DNA from: an uncultured OCS116 cluster bacterium
Lineage (GTDB): Bacteria > Pseudomonadota > Alphaproteobacteria > Rhizobiales > TMED25
Assembly: GCA_902538185.1 (NCBI GenBank)
Contig: CACBED010000001.1
Coordinates: 1 to 34,194, forward strand
Length of the DNA: 34,194 nucleotides
Direction of reading: 5' to 3'
The notes beneath the pieces are model-generated. The model was not told the origin of the DNA. It searched no databases and saw only the letters and a program-made list of their open reading frames with translations. The first letter of the stretch is position 1; each line of letters opens with the position of its first letter. The position numbers were made by a program, and so were the translations under genes. Shown here in pieces: positions 25,212 through 34,194 of the stretch.

Positions 25212-26603
25212 ATGTTTAAAGATTTCGTAATAAAGGATATCTCACTCGCTGATTTTGGCGACAAAGAAATAGAACTCGCAAAGAATGAGATGCCGGGTTT
25301 AGTAGCTTTGGCTGATGAGTATAAAAATCAAAAACCATTGTCTGGAGCTAGAATTGTTGGATGTCTACATATGACAATACAAACCGCTGTATTGATAGAA
25401 ACTCTTGTTAAACTAGGTGCACAGGTTCGATGGGCTTCTTGCAATATATTTTCGACGCAAGATCATGCCGCGGCAGCTATTGCAAAGAAAAAGATTCCTG
25501 TATTTGCATACAAGAATGAAAGCCTTGAAGAATATTGGGAATTTGTCGATAGAATATTTCAATGGGAAGATGGTGATCCTAACATGATATTAGATGATGG
25601 TGGGGATGCTACGATTTACATTATTCTCGGTGCAAAGTATGAAAAAAATCAGAGCGCCATTGATAACCCCCAAAACGAGGAGGAGGAGGTACTATTCAGA
25701 CAGATAAAAAAAAGATCTGATTTAAGCCCAAACTGGTTTTCAAAAATAAAAGATCAAATTATTGGGGTAACCGAAGAAACGACCACAGGTGTAAATCGAC
25801 TGAAAATGATGGAGAATGATAACACACTACCGTTTGCAGCAATAAATGTTAATAATTCTGTTACAAAATCAAAGTTTGATAATCTTTATGGTTGCCGTGA
25901 AAGCTTGATAGACGGAATAAGAAGAGCAACAGATATAATGATTGCTGGAAAACTTGCAGTCGTTGCCGGATATGGTGATGTTGGAAAGGGTTGCGCTTCT
26001 TCACTAAAAGCCGCCGGGGCCAGAGTTGTCGTAACCGAAATAGACCCAATATGCGCTCTTCAAGCGGCATTAGAGGGTTTCGAAGTGAGAACTATTGACG
26101 AAGTATCAAAAATTGCTGACATCTTTGTGACCGCAACAGGGAACAAAGATATAATTACACTTGAACATATGAGATTAATGAAGGATAAAGCAATTGTCTG
26201 TAATATAGGGCATTTTGATGCTGAGATACAAGTATCTAAATTAAAAAATTTAAAATGGGTAAATGTAAAACCTCAAGTCGACGAAATAGAATTTCCAGAT
26301 GGGAAAAAAATAATTTTGCTTGCTGAGGGTAGACTGGTCAATCTGGGCTGCGCTACTGGACATCCAAGTTTTATAATGAGTGCATCCTTTACGAATCAAG
26401 TATTGGCTCAAATAGAACTTTTTAATAATAAAGGCAAATATTCGAACAAAGTTTATATGCTACCAAAGGAGCTTGATGAAAAAGTTGCCTCACTCCATCT
26501 CAAAAAGTTAAATGTTAACTTAACTAAGTTAAACGAGGAACAGAGCGAATACATTGGTGTGCCAAATAATGGACCATTTAAACCAGATCATTATAGATAT
26601 TAG
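25212..26603 (+). CDS. ahcY: Adenosylhomocysteinase
   Basis: 463 residues. It splits S-adenosylhomocysteine to adenosine and homocysteine, clearing the product of SAM methylation. Features are [16 protein letters not shown], the NAD-binding motif [55 protein letters not shown] and the C-terminal KPDHYRY that reaches the neighbouring subunit's NAD site. The length fits the long bacterial class with the internal insert near residues 150–190 ([17 protein letters not shown]). The ahcY–PAS kinase–tsaE order is common in alphaproteobacteria. Confidence 0.97.
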   Translation: MFKDFVIKDISLADFGDKEIELAKNEMPGLVALADEYKNQKPLSGARIVGCLHMTIQTAVLIETLVKLGAQVRWASCNIFSTQDHAAAAIAKKKIPVFAYKNESLEEYWEFVDRIFQWEDGDPNMILDDGGDATIYIILGAKYEKNQSAIDNPQNEEEEVLFRQIKKRSDLSPNWFSKIKDQIIGVTEETTTGVNRLKMMENDNTLPFAAINVNNSVTKSKFDNLYGCRESLIDGIRRATDIMIAGKLAVVAGYGDVGKGCASSLKAAGARVVVTEIDPICALQAALEGFEVRTIDEVSKIADIFVTATGNKDIITLEHMRLMKDKAIVCNIGHFDAEIQVSKLKNLKWVNVKPQVDEIEFPDGKKIILLAEGRLVNLGCATGHPSFIMSASFTNQVLAQIELFNNKGKYSNKVYMLPKELDEKVASLHLKKLNVNLTKLNEEQSEYIGVPNNGPFKPDHYRY

Positions 26604-26679
26604 AAAATATCCCCACATCTCACCGATTTAATTTCAATAAATAAAAAATTCATTTACTATTAATTTATCAAAAAATTTG

Positions 26680-28641
26680 ATGAAATTTATAGATAGCATG
26701 AATGATTTTATATTAGATATGTACAATATGAGTGATATGATCTTTATACTCTTGCTATCCTTATTGGTCGCTTGCATCATTATTCATCAAAAGAAAAAAT
26801 CATATCCTGTTACAAACTCGCTCAAATACATCATTGAGGCATTTTTTATCTATGTTTTTGATTTACGTTTTGCAAAGAAAATTCAGGAAGATAAATATAA
26901 AATACAAACGTCCAATAAGATATGCTGGGTAATAAAAAATGGAAAAATAGTTGAATTTAATAAAAATTATGAAAATTTGCATAATGGCAAAACAATTTCT
27001 GAAATCATACGTCAAAATATACATATATTCCCTATTGAAGATTTAAAAAATATAGATGATGGCAAAACAAAAATAAAAAAAATACTTAATGGGAAGCAAT
27101 ATACTTTTATTTTGAAAAGTGAGAATAAGGACGACTCAATTATTATTACTGCAGAAGACAAAACTAAAGAAGACACTCAAAATCAGCTTCTCGACAAACA
27201 GAATGAGACAAATCTGCAATTAATGAACAGGCTAAATAGTCCAGTTGCTATTTTTGGTCAAGACCAATCACTGGTTTTTTTTAATTCAGCATTCGAGTCG
27301 TTTTCGATGTTGACGTATGAATACTTAAATAATAAACCAACTGAGTCAGAAATATTAGATAGCATGAGACAAAAAGAGATACTACCGTACCAGGCAAACT
27401 TTCAAGAGTGGAAGAAGAAACAACTCAATATCTACGAGACTCTAAATGATCGAGAGCAATGGTGGTATTTGCAGGATGGGAGGACATTACGCATGCTATC
27501 ACAACCAAATCCCATGGGTGGAGTAACGCATATATTTGAGAATCACACCGAAAGATTAGCACTTGAAAATGAAGCAAAACTTCTGTCTGAGATACAAAAA
27601 CAGACTATTGATAGCCTATCGGAAGGTATCGTACTGTTTGGGATTGATGGTAAAATAAAGCTTCATAACCCTAAATTCACTGAACTCTGGCAGATTGAAG
27701 ATAGTCTGGTTGGTATGCATGTAAAAAGTCTCATAAAAATTATAAAAAACTCAGAAATATTAGATGAGATATATATTAATATTGTATCTTCTGGAGTAGA
27801 TAGAAGAGAGCACAGCAATATCTTAAATTGTGAGAATAATAAAGTTATTTATTATCAATCTTCAATCTTACCCGATAGATCAATCCTATACACTTTCACT
27901 GATATAACAGATAGTAAGAAAATAGAAGAGGCGCTAATTGAAAAAAATAGTGCGTTGGCACAGGCAGATAATATTAAAACATCATTTATGAATAATATCT
28001 CCCACGAACTAAGGGCTCCTCTGCAAAATATTATTGGTTTTTCCGAATTAATCGAGGAAAATCATAAGAATGCCAATATGGCTAAACAAATTTCTGATTA
28101 TATCAAAGATATAAAAAAGTCTGGTAATGAGTTACACCATCAAATTAATCAAATACTCGAAATAACTGCTCTCGAGTCGGGCAATATAGAGTCCGAATAT
28201 CAAGAAATTAATGGGAATGACATAGTAGAAATTTTGCAGGACGAGCTGAATAAATTAGATTTCTTTAACATCAATTATGATGTAGCAGGGGATGACATAG
28301 ATGATAGCAAATTTATGAATATCGACGTAACACATATTTCAAGACTCTTCACTGGTGTGGTGAGGCTTGTGGACCGGCACATGTCAAGCGATGAAATCAA
28401 AAAATGTAAAATAAAAATAGATATTAAACTCAATCATAAATCTTCTAAATTTATTTTAAAATTTGATGAGATCTCACAAAATCTATTCAAAGATATCAAT
28501 AATTTGAATAGAGAATTTACCTATGTGCCTGGCAATATTGAAAATATTATTATTGATAAATATGTGATGTTTTTCTCAGGAAAAATTAATATTGAACCTA
28601 AAAATAAAATTACGATAGAAATACCAGCAATTCAATTATGA
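26680..28641 (+). CDS. Multi-PAS sensor histidine kinase with degenerate ATPase domain
   Basis: 653 residues from ATG 26680; the ORF track uses the preceding TTG. One membrane helix (about 20–38) precedes PAS-like modules near 60–160, 190–295 and 310–420, and a HisKA domain with the phospho-acceptor His near 441 in MNNISHELRAPLQNIIGFSELI. After it the region should be a HATPase, but no N-box Asn, DxGxG or GxGLGL motif is present; it reads FDEISQNLFKDINNL and ends KNKITIEIPAIQL. It therefore probably cannot autophosphorylate, similar in principle to the DivL pseudokinase. It overlaps the tsaE fusion start by 4 bp. Confidence 0.88.
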   Translation: MKFIDSMNDFILDMYNMSDMIFILLLSLLVACIIIHQKKKSYPVTNSLKYIIEAFFIYVFDLRFAKKIQEDKYKIQTSNKICWVIKNGKIVEFNKNYENLHNGKTISEIIRQNIHIFPIEDLKNIDDGKTKIKKILNGKQYTFILKSENKDDSIIITAEDKTKEDTQNQLLDKQNETNLQLMNRLNSPVAIFGQDQSLVFFNSAFESFSMLTYEYLNNKPTESEILDSMRQKEILPYQANFQEWKKKQLNIYETLNDREQWWYLQDGRTLRMLSQPNPMGGVTHIFENHTERLALENEAKLLSEIQKQTIDSLSEGIVLFGIDGKIKLHNPKFTELWQIEDSLVGMHVKSLIKIIKNSEILDEIYINIVSSGVDRREHSNILNCENNKVIYYQSSILPDRSILYTFTDITDSKKIEEALIEKNSALAQADNIKTSFMNNISHELRAPLQNIIGFSELIEENHKNANMAKQISDYIKDIKKSGNELHHQINQILEITALESGNIESEYQEINGNDIVEILQDELNKLDFFNINYDVAGDDIDDSKFMNIDVTHISRLFTGVVRLVDRHMSSDEIKKCKIKIDIKLNHKSSKFILKFDEISQNLFKDINNLNREFTYVPGNIENIIIDKYVMFFSGKINIEPKNKITIEIPAIQL

Positions 28642-30113
28642 TCCGTAGTGAATACATATCTCGAAATTTATCTGATTTAGAGAAACTTGCAAAAGAGCTT
28701 ACCCCACTACTAAATGAGGGGGGTGTAATGACACTAAATGGCCAAATTGGTGCTGGAAAAACAGCTCTTGCCAAGCTCGTAATACACGATCTAACGCAAG
28801 TCCCTCTTGAAGATATTATCAGCCCTACATTCAATTTATACCATACTTATAATAAGGATAATCTTGAGATTACGCATTACGATTTGTATAGAATTGAGAG
28901 TGAGATAGAACTTCTTGAAATTGACCTTAACGAAGCCTTTACTAATAAGATATGCATTATAGAGTGGGCAGATAGATTTAAGGACTTGCTGCCGAAAGAC
29001 CGTATTGAAGTTACAATTAAGTGTTTAAAAAATGAGAGATTGTATAAAATAAACCCCCTCGGCAAATTCAAGGATGTTGTAAAAAATTGGGCTAAAATAG
29101 AAAATTTCCTTAGCGATCTTGATATAAACTTCACTGAGTTACAGAGATTACGAGGTGATGCTTCAAAAAGAAAATACTATAGGGTTAAGAACCTAGATAA
29201 TACTATGATACTGATGGATGCAACCCAAGAAAGTGATATGAAAAGTAAGACCGGTCCAACCGATGGGATTAATGATTTCATTAAAATTCAGGAATACCTT
29301 GATAGTATTGACGTGCGTGTTCCAAAATTAATTGCGAGAAATAAGCATGATAATATTATCCTCGAAGAGGATTTAGGAGAATATTCTTATACAGATATGC
29401 TAACAAAAGAGAATTATGTGGAACTCTATAATCCTGCAATAAAGACACTAATACATATTTCTAATATTAATCACCCAAAAAATATTAGTACAAACTCAAA
29501 CCCACATTACCTAAGAGAATTTGATTTGGATACCTACCTTAATGAGGCAGAGATATTCATCGATTATTATTGGCCCTTCATTCATGGAAAGCAATGCAAT
29601 GCAGATAAAAAAAAAGAATTTAGAGATATTATGGTAGGAGTATATTCAAATCTTACGAATGATAAGACACTGATGTTGAGAGATTTTCACTCACCGAACC
29701 TTCTGTTTTTAGAGAATGAAAATGGCTACAGAAAATGTGCGGTAATTGACTTTCAGGACGCACTGTTTGGGCATCCTCTTTACGATCTTGTCTCCCTCAC
29801 GAATGATGCAAGGATTACAATAGATGAGTACCAAGAAAAATATTTAATTGAATTATACAAAAAAGATTTTCCTTTCAACAATTTCCAATTTGATAGTTTA
29901 TCATTTATGCAACAATATCATATCCTGGGAGTTCAGAGGTCAATTAAGATATTGGGAATCTTTGCAAGACTTGCTATACTTGAGACTAATCAAAATTATT
30001 TAGTTCATATGCCACGAGTAATTTGCTATATCAAACGGACAATGCAATCAGGTAGTATACAAGGGCTAGCAAGCTGGTTAAATCAGAATTTCAAGGAAAC
30101 GTTCAATGTTTAG
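28638..30113 (+). CDS. tsaE: TsaE–AmgK-type fusion: tRNA t6A ATPase plus sugar phosphotransferase
   Basis: 491 residues with two domains. Residues 1–150 are TsaE, the ATPase of the TsaBDE complex for t6A37 tRNA modification (LNGQIGAGKTALAK, ISPTFNLYHTY, THYDLYRIE, IIEWADR). Residues about 155–491 are an APH-like kinase resembling AmgK, which phosphorylates MurNAc/GlcNAc at the anomeric position for peptidoglycan recycling (LRDFHSPNLLFL with the catalytic Asp; VIDFQDALFGHPLYDL). The frame is continuous. Adjacent separate tsaE and amgK genes are usual, and the downstream murU-like gene supports the assignment. It overlaps sbmA by 8 bp. Confidence 0.92.
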   Translation: MIRSEYISRNLSDLEKLAKELTPLLNEGGVMTLNGQIGAGKTALAKLVIHDLTQVPLEDIISPTFNLYHTYNKDNLEITHYDLYRIESEIELLEIDLNEAFTNKICIIEWADRFKDLLPKDRIEVTIKCLKNERLYKINPLGKFKDVVKNWAKIENFLSDLDINFTELQRLRGDASKRKYYRVKNLDNTMILMDATQESDMKSKTGPTDGINDFIKIQEYLDSIDVRVPKLIARNKHDNIILEEDLGEYSYTDMLTKENYVELYNPAIKTLIHISNINHPKNISTNSNPHYLREFDLDTYLNEAEIFIDYYWPFIHGKQCNADKKKEFRDIMVGVYSNLTNDKTLMLRDFHSPNLLFLENENGYRKCAVIDFQDALFGHPLYDLVSLTNDARITIDEYQEKYLIELYKKDFPFNNFQFDSLSFMQQYHILGVQRSIKILGIFARLAILETNQNYLVHMPRVICYIKRTMQSGSIQGLASWLNQNFKETFNV

Positions 30114-31350
30114 ATCTTTTTTCCCAATGCCAAAAATTTTTTTTCCATCTGCCATAATTTGGATTATTTTATCAACAGTAATCTGGTTTTGGATAGGAAC
30201 TGATATTGCAAAAATCGTTGGTTTTAATATCGATGAAGATGCTGAACCAATAATTGGTCTTGGGTACTTTATATCTCATAAATTTATATGGTTCTATTTA
30301 TATTATCTCATAGCTACAATGATATTTGCTGGTTGTTGGTTTAGATATTCGCCTCATAAATGGCAAAATTGGTCTATATTGGGATCATCATTGATTATCT
30401 TTTCGACATACTTCGGGGTCCAAGTAGCAGTTGCAATCAATAATTGGAGAAGACCTTTCTTTGATGCTATACAAAATGCTTTGGGAAACGAAATTACCGT
30501 TTATTCAGAGGATCTGTATATTCTTTTATTTATATTTGCACAAATTGCTTTCGTTTCCCTTGCGGTGTTTGTTTTAACTAGGTTTTTTGTTAGTCACTAT
30601 ATTTTTAGGTGGCGCACTGCCATGAATTTTTATTACACCGATCAATGGTCAAAGCTCAGAAGTATAGAGGGCGCGGCCCAACGTGTCCAAGAGGACACAA
30701 TGAGGTTTGCGGCCATTATGGAAGGTCTTGGAGTCTCAATAATTGATGCTGTAATGACATTAATTGCATTCTTGCCAGTCCTCCTTGCTTTGTCTGAATA
30801 TGTTACAGTTTTACCGATACTAGGTGAAATACCGGCGCCATTATTAAATGCTGCAATATTCTGGTCATTATTTGGAACAATATTTTTAGCAATCGTGGGA
30901 GTAAAACTACCCGGTTTGGAATTCCGAAACCAGAGGGTTGAGGCTTCCCTTCGAAAGGAGTTGGTGTATGGGGAAGACTATGAAGATCGCGCCACCCCTC
31001 AATCAATAAATGAGCTTTTCAGTAACGTAAGAAGAAATTATTTTCGCCTGTATTTTCACTATTTATATTTTAACGTCGCAAGAAGCTTCTATTTACAAGC
31101 TGACAATATTTTTGCATATTTAATACTTATCCCTACAATTGTTGCTGGTAAAATAACTTTTGGGATATTGCAGCAAATACTCACAGCATTTGGTCAAGTA
31201 TCTAATTCTTTCCAATATATTGTAAACGCATGGCCAACCATTATTGAGCTCATTTCAATTTTTAAAAGACTACAGACATTTGAGTCAACATTATCAGGAA
31301 AAAGCTTATCTAAAATTGAATTCAGTGAGGATGGATATCAAAATAAGTAA
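30106..31350 (+). CDS. sbmA: SbmA/BacA-family peptide transporter
   Basis: 414 residues with about 7–8 membrane helices. It is strikingly close to SbmA: SPHKWQNWSILGSSLIIF, FVSHYIFRWRTAMNFYY, IEGAAQRVQEDTMRFA, MTLIAFLPVLLALS, VGVKLPGLEFRNQRVEA, RKELVYGEDYEDRATP and VRRNYFRLYFHYLYFN. The family takes up peptides such as proline-rich antimicrobials and microcins using the proton gradient; rhizobial BacA protects against host peptides and affects lipid A fatty acids. No ABC ATPase domain is fused, so it is not the BclA/YddA type. AAGGAAA precedes the ATG. It is inserted between the amgK-like and murU-like genes with overlaps on both sides. Confidence 0.95.
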   Translation: MFRSFFPMPKIFFPSAIIWIILSTVIWFWIGTDIAKIVGFNIDEDAEPIIGLGYFISHKFIWFYLYYLIATMIFAGCWFRYSPHKWQNWSILGSSLIIFSTYFGVQVAVAINNWRRPFFDAIQNALGNEITVYSEDLYILLFIFAQIAFVSLAVFVLTRFFVSHYIFRWRTAMNFYYTDQWSKLRSIEGAAQRVQEDTMRFAAIMEGLGVSIIDAVMTLIAFLPVLLALSEYVTVLPILGEIPAPLLNAAIFWSLFGTIFLAIVGVKLPGLEFRNQRVEASLRKELVYGEDYEDRATPQSINELFSNVRRNYFRLYFHYLYFNVARSFYLQADNIFAYLILIPTIVAGKITFGILQQILTAFGQVSNSFQYIVNAWPTIIELISIFKRLQTFESTLSGKSLSKIEFSEDGYQNK

Positions 31351-32062
31351 ACATATTGATTATAAAGAAACAGTGGAGGAAGCCTTTATTCTTGCAGCAG
31401 GCTTAGGCAGAAGACTTATGCCTCTCACAAAAAATACACCAAAACCCTTGGTTGAAATTAACCAAAAACCAATGATTGATTATATTTTTGATGCATTAAC
31501 AACGATTGGTATAAATAAAATTTATATCAACACACATTATCAGCATAAAAGAATCTTCGAATATATTGAAAGGAAAAAAATATTGAATATCCGCATTTCC
31601 CATGAGACTGCGTTACTTGACACAGGCGGAGGGATAAAGAATGCAATAGACCCAGATACTACTCAAACTATTATGATTATCAATTGCGACGCTATATTAT
31701 TAAATAATTATTCAAATTTGCTTCAAGACTTACAAAAAAAATTTAATCCAGATAAAATGGACGCATTGTTAGCATTTTCAGCACCAAAAAATGCTGTTGG
31801 GTATTCTGGTAGTGGTGATTATATTATCGCTAACGATGGCACTGTGATTGAAAGCGATCGATCAGATAAAATGGTATTTATGGGTATTTCAGTCCTCAAT
31901 ACAAAAACTCTAGAATTAGTGAATGCTGATAGATTTTCGCTTGTTGAAATTTGGAGTAAACTCATAAATAAAAGAACATGTTACGGTATGGTATTTGAGA
32001 ACATCTGGTTCCACGCGGGTAATGTGGAAGCAATTAAGCTTGCTAACCAGTTTTCTGAGTGA
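31331..32062 (+). CDS. murU: MurU-type nucleotidyltransferase (NDP-sugar pyrophosphorylase)
   Basis: About 243 residues from ATG 31331; the longer ORF-track start at 31244 would overlap sbmA by over 100 bp and adds no family sequence. The signature is FILAAGLGRRLMPLTKNTPKPLVEI, followed by DTGGGIKNAI, INCDAIL, and C-terminal WFHAGNVEAI (typically W-x-D-VGTPE). MurU activates MurNAc-1-phosphate with UTP after AmgK phosphorylation, bypassing fosfomycin-sensitive synthesis; the AmgK-like gene is two positions upstream. It overlaps sbmA by 20 bp and the next gene by 4 bp. Confidence 0.88.
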   Translation: MDIKISKHIDYKETVEEAFILAAGLGRRLMPLTKNTPKPLVEINQKPMIDYIFDALTTIGINKIYINTHYQHKRIFEYIERKKILNIRISHETALLDTGGGIKNAIDPDTTQTIMIINCDAILLNNYSNLLQDLQKKFNPDKMDALLAFSAPKNAVGYSGSGDYIIANDGTVIESDRSDKMVFMGISVLNTKTLELVNADRFSLVEIWSKLINKRTCYGMVFENIWFHAGNVEAIKLANQFSE

Positions 32063-33531
32063 AATTAAAGATGAGTAATTTAATATTTTATGACCTAGAA
32101 ACATCGGGTAGGGGAGAAAATCATAAAAAAACCCGAAATGGCCAGTGGGATCAGATACTTCAAGTAGGAGCAATTCTTTGCGACGAAAACTTGGTCGAGA
32201 GGGATCGTTTTGAAATTAAATGCAACTTAAATAAAACACTGATACCAAATCCATCGGCACTACTGGTTAATAATTTGTCACTGACAACAATCCGAAATAC
32301 GAATAATATTTCCAGCTATAGACTTGTCTGTGACATGCTAGATAAATTTAGAGAATGGGGCAGTGCAATATATATTGGCTTTAACTCAATAGATTTTGAT
32401 GAGGAATTTTTAAGAAATTCTTTATTTCAAAATCTACATAATCCATATTTTACCCAAATGAATGGTAATAAAAGAGCCGATGCGCTAAATATAGTAAGAG
32501 CATCCTCTGTGTTTAATCCATCTTGTATCAAGACCCTTAATGTTAAAAAGCAGTTTTCTTTAGAAAATCTAGCTGAAGCGAATAATATTGATCATTCAAA
32601 TGCACATGATGCTATGGCAGATGTTGAAACAACAATCGATTTATGCAAAATAATAAAACAGAAAGCTCCTGACTTTTGGTCGAAATCACTTGAAACTACC
32701 TCGAAAAATGATGTTACAAATTATATCCAAGATCGAGATATACTATGCCACCATGAGGCTTACTATGGAAAAGTCTATGCTTATGCAACAGCGCATATTG
32801 GATCCTACTCCAATAAAAATAACGCAGAAATAAATCTTTTTTTTGATTTAAAAAGAGATCCCCAACAACTTTTAGATCTCAATATAACAGAACTTAAGCA
32901 TATAAATAGTGATAGCAAAACAAAATTTTTAAGAACGCGAAGATTTAACAGACATCCAATATTCATGGATAAAGACTACGCCGTAAGCTTCCCACAATAT
33001 GAAGCTATTGGAATGGAAGAACTTCATCAAAGGGCTAGCATCATAAAAAATAGCAATGATTTTAAGATGAAAATTTTAGACTGGCATCAAAACGAGAGTG
33101 GCGATTTTGAACAACAAATATCGCAACTAGATCCTTTCTGGGAAGAGAGCCTATATTCTTTGGGATTTGCTTCAAATAAGGATAAGATGTTAATGGAAAA
33201 ATTCCATGCAGCTGACTGGAGCCAAAAATCTATTATCTCAGATGAATTTGAACAAGAAGGATACAAATATTTTGCAAAAAAAATAATTTATGAATATGAC
33301 GCATCCCTGTTGGATGAACAAGACCGTAGATCAATAGATCAAGATATATCGAAAAGACTAACAAGCAGTAATACTGAGAAATGGCTCACCATACCTGAGG
33401 CATTTGCTGCTGTTGATGATCTCAGAGAGAAATATAATGAGGATAATGATAAGCTAGACTTCCTCAATGATTACAATGATAATCTTGAGGAAATATTCAA
33501 GCAATTTGAAAGTAGATTATTGACTTCTTAA
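32059..33531 (+). CDS. sbcB: Exodeoxyribonuclease I
   Basis: 490 residues, close to E. coli ExoI length. The DEDDh exonuclease motifs are FYDLETSG near the start, IGFNSIDFDEEFLRNSLF, and NNIDHSNAHDAMADVETTIDL, where H and D of motif III are preserved. The SH3-like and helical parts follow (HHEAYYGKVYAYATA, NLFFDLKRDPQQLL). ExoI degrades single-stranded DNA 3' to 5' in recombination and mismatch repair. The GTG at 32059 overlaps the murU stop (GTGA); the ATG at 32071 is the alternative start and matches the family N-terminus better. The C-terminal region is less conserved than the catalytic part. Confidence 0.94.
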   Translation: MKLKMSNLIFYDLETSGRGENHKKTRNGQWDQILQVGAILCDENLVERDRFEIKCNLNKTLIPNPSALLVNNLSLTTIRNTNNISSYRLVCDMLDKFREWGSAIYIGFNSIDFDEEFLRNSLFQNLHNPYFTQMNGNKRADALNIVRASSVFNPSCIKTLNVKKQFSLENLAEANNIDHSNAHDAMADVETTIDLCKIIKQKAPDFWSKSLETTSKNDVTNYIQDRDILCHHEAYYGKVYAYATAHIGSYSNKNNAEINLFFDLKRDPQQLLDLNITELKHINSDSKTKFLRTRRFNRHPIFMDKDYAVSFPQYEAIGMEELHQRASIIKNSNDFKMKILDWHQNESGDFEQQISQLDPFWEESLYSLGFASNKDKMLMEKFHAADWSQKSIISDEFEQEGYKYFAKKIIYEYDASLLDEQDRRSIDQDISKRLTSSNTEKWLTIPEAFAAVDDLREKYNEDNDKLDFLNDYNDNLEEIFKQFESRLLTS

Positions 33532-33567
33532 ATTAACGTGTTACTTTTTTAAAAAAGAGGTAATTAG

Positions 33568-33888
33568 ATGGCAACAAAACAACTTACTGACGATAACTTT
33601 CAATCAGAAATCGATAGTTCATCAGTTCCAGTGCTTGTAGATTTCTGGGCCGAATGGTGTGGTCCTTGCAAACAAATTGGCCCGATACTCGAGGAAATAT
33701 CATCTGATTATGAGGGTAAATTATCAGTTGTCAAAGTTAATATTGATGAAAATCCCATTACACCTACAAACTATGGGGTTAGAGGTATACCAACTCTATT
33801 ACTATTTAAAAATGCAGAGCTAGTATCAACAAAAGTTGGAGCTTTCCCAAAACTTACCCTGCTTGAGTGGATTGACGAAAACATTTGA
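33568..33888 (+). CDS. trxA: Thioredoxin
   Basis: 106 residues, a full-length thioredoxin with the active site [13 protein letters not shown] (C31, C34), the cis-Pro in GIPTLLLF and VDFWAEW. It is a cytoplasmic disulfide reductase for ribonucleotide reductase and other targets. AGAGG lies about seven bases before the ATG. The gene converges with folC 9 bp away; in alphaproteobacteria trxA and folC are often linked. No terminator hairpin is visible between them. Confidence 0.97.
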   Translation: MATKQLTDDNFQSEIDSSSVPVLVDFWAEWCGPCKQIGPILEEISSDYEGKLSVVKVNIDENPITPTNYGVRGIPTLLLFKNAELVSTKVGAFPKLTLLEWIDENI

Positions 33889-33897
33889 TAATAATCC

Positions 33898-34194
33898 CTA
33901 CCCCCTGTGTATTTTCACTGCATAACCAGCAAGGTACAAAGACCCACATATGAGTATCCTCTTAGAATCATCAAGATACTTACGTGTATATGCAAGTGCA
34001 TTGTGAAGGTCTATTTCTGCTATTGCAGTAATACCGAGTGATTCAGCGTCATGGACTATTTTTTCGGGTTCATGTGAGTTAATATTATCTGGAATCTTAA
34101 TTGCTATCAAAGTGTCTGTGATATTTTTAAAAGGATCAAGAAATTCAGTGCAATTTTTTGTGTTTAACATACCAATAATTAAGATTAACTTTTT
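33898..34194 (-). CDS. folC: Folylpolyglutamate synthase/dihydrofolate synthase, C-terminal fragment (cut by window edge)
   Basis: The ORF track shows only 90 residues from an internal Met, but the frame stays open to the right edge and adds KKLILIIG before it. The resulting LILIIGMLNTKNCTEFLDPF matches the FolC Mur-ligase C-terminal domain (typically GMLNTKD). The end ILICGSLYLAGYAVKI also matches FolC. The N-terminal and central ATP-binding domains lie outside the window. FolC adds glutamates to folate in one-carbon metabolism. It is convergent with trxA. Confidence 0.93.
   Translation of the reverse strand, partial: KKLILIIGMLNTKNCTEFLDPFKNITDTLIAIKIPDNINSHEPEKIVHDAESLGITAIAEIDLHNALAYTRKYLDDSKRILICGSLYLAGYAVKIHRG

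Noticed and set aside
31244-31330. N-terminal extension of the MurU-like ORF
   Set aside because: It lies inside sbmA in another frame and the family sequence begins after the ATG at 31331.
33544-33557. Perfect palindrome CTTTTTTAAAAAAG before trxA
   Set aside because: It is a T-run next to an A-run in an AT-rich genome, probably chance; it ends at the ribosome-binding site but lacks other support.
1-34194. CRISPR array, prophage or IS element
   Set aside because: No regularly spaced repeats, transposase, integrase or phage structural genes were found in any frame examined.

Overview
The window is AT-rich chromosomal DNA, densely packed with housekeeping genes. Gene content and order point to an alphaproteobacterium: a pckA–chvI–chvG block, an ahcY–PAS kinase–tsaE/amgK–murU–trxA–folC run, dapF–mtaB–ftsY, and a GTTC-N7-GTTC SOS box, which is the alphaproteobacterial LexA type. 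Low GC, short intergenic gaps and many 4 to 20 bp gene overlaps fit a streamlined, probably marine lineage. That last point is inference; I cannot name a genus. There are no insertion sequences, prophage genes, CRISPR arrays or gene-free stretches above 300 bp.

Left part (1–7111, all minus strand). ffh, rpsP and trmD form a translation/secretion block. It lacks the usual rimM between rpsP and trmD and lacks rplS after trmD, and S16 carries an unusually long Ala/Glu/Pro tail. A separate promoter then appears to drive a metabolic operon: Gfo/Idh/MocA oxidoreductase, tandem UspA protein, a thiolase-fold protein without the catalytic Cys, a DUF35 zinc-ribbon/OB partner, and a ThDP-dependent enzyme that runs off the left edge. 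The last three look like an acyl-CoA C–C bond lyase module, but the substrate cannot be read from sequence.

Middle part (7286–18256). A plus-strand operon runs degT-like aminotransferase–dapF–mtaB–ftsY–marR-like. Next comes a Y-family polymerase divergent from a small unknown ORF, with a perfect LexA box between them. Then follow an SMR efflux protein, an MFS transporter, a small membrane protein, tRNA-Arg(TCG), an SDR and two tandem paralogous small hydrophobic proteins of unknown function. The pair sits behind a dyad-rich promoter region, ends at a strong bidirectional terminator, and converges on an orphan ABC ATPase. It is the best candidate here for an undescribed system.

Right part (18352–34194). 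polA has lost two recognisable metal ligands of its proofreading domain. It converges with ATP-type pckA, which is divergent from chvI–chvG. ahcY follows, then a multi-PAS kinase that keeps its phospho-acceptor His but has a degenerate ATPase domain. After it come a TsaE–AmgK fusion, an SbmA/BacA peptide transporter, MurU-like nucleotidyltransferase, exonuclease I (sbcB) and trxA, converging with the 3' part of folC. In many alphaproteobacteria addB–addA lie between the murU-like gene and trxA. Here sbcB sits there instead, suggesting a different end-processing or recombination setup.
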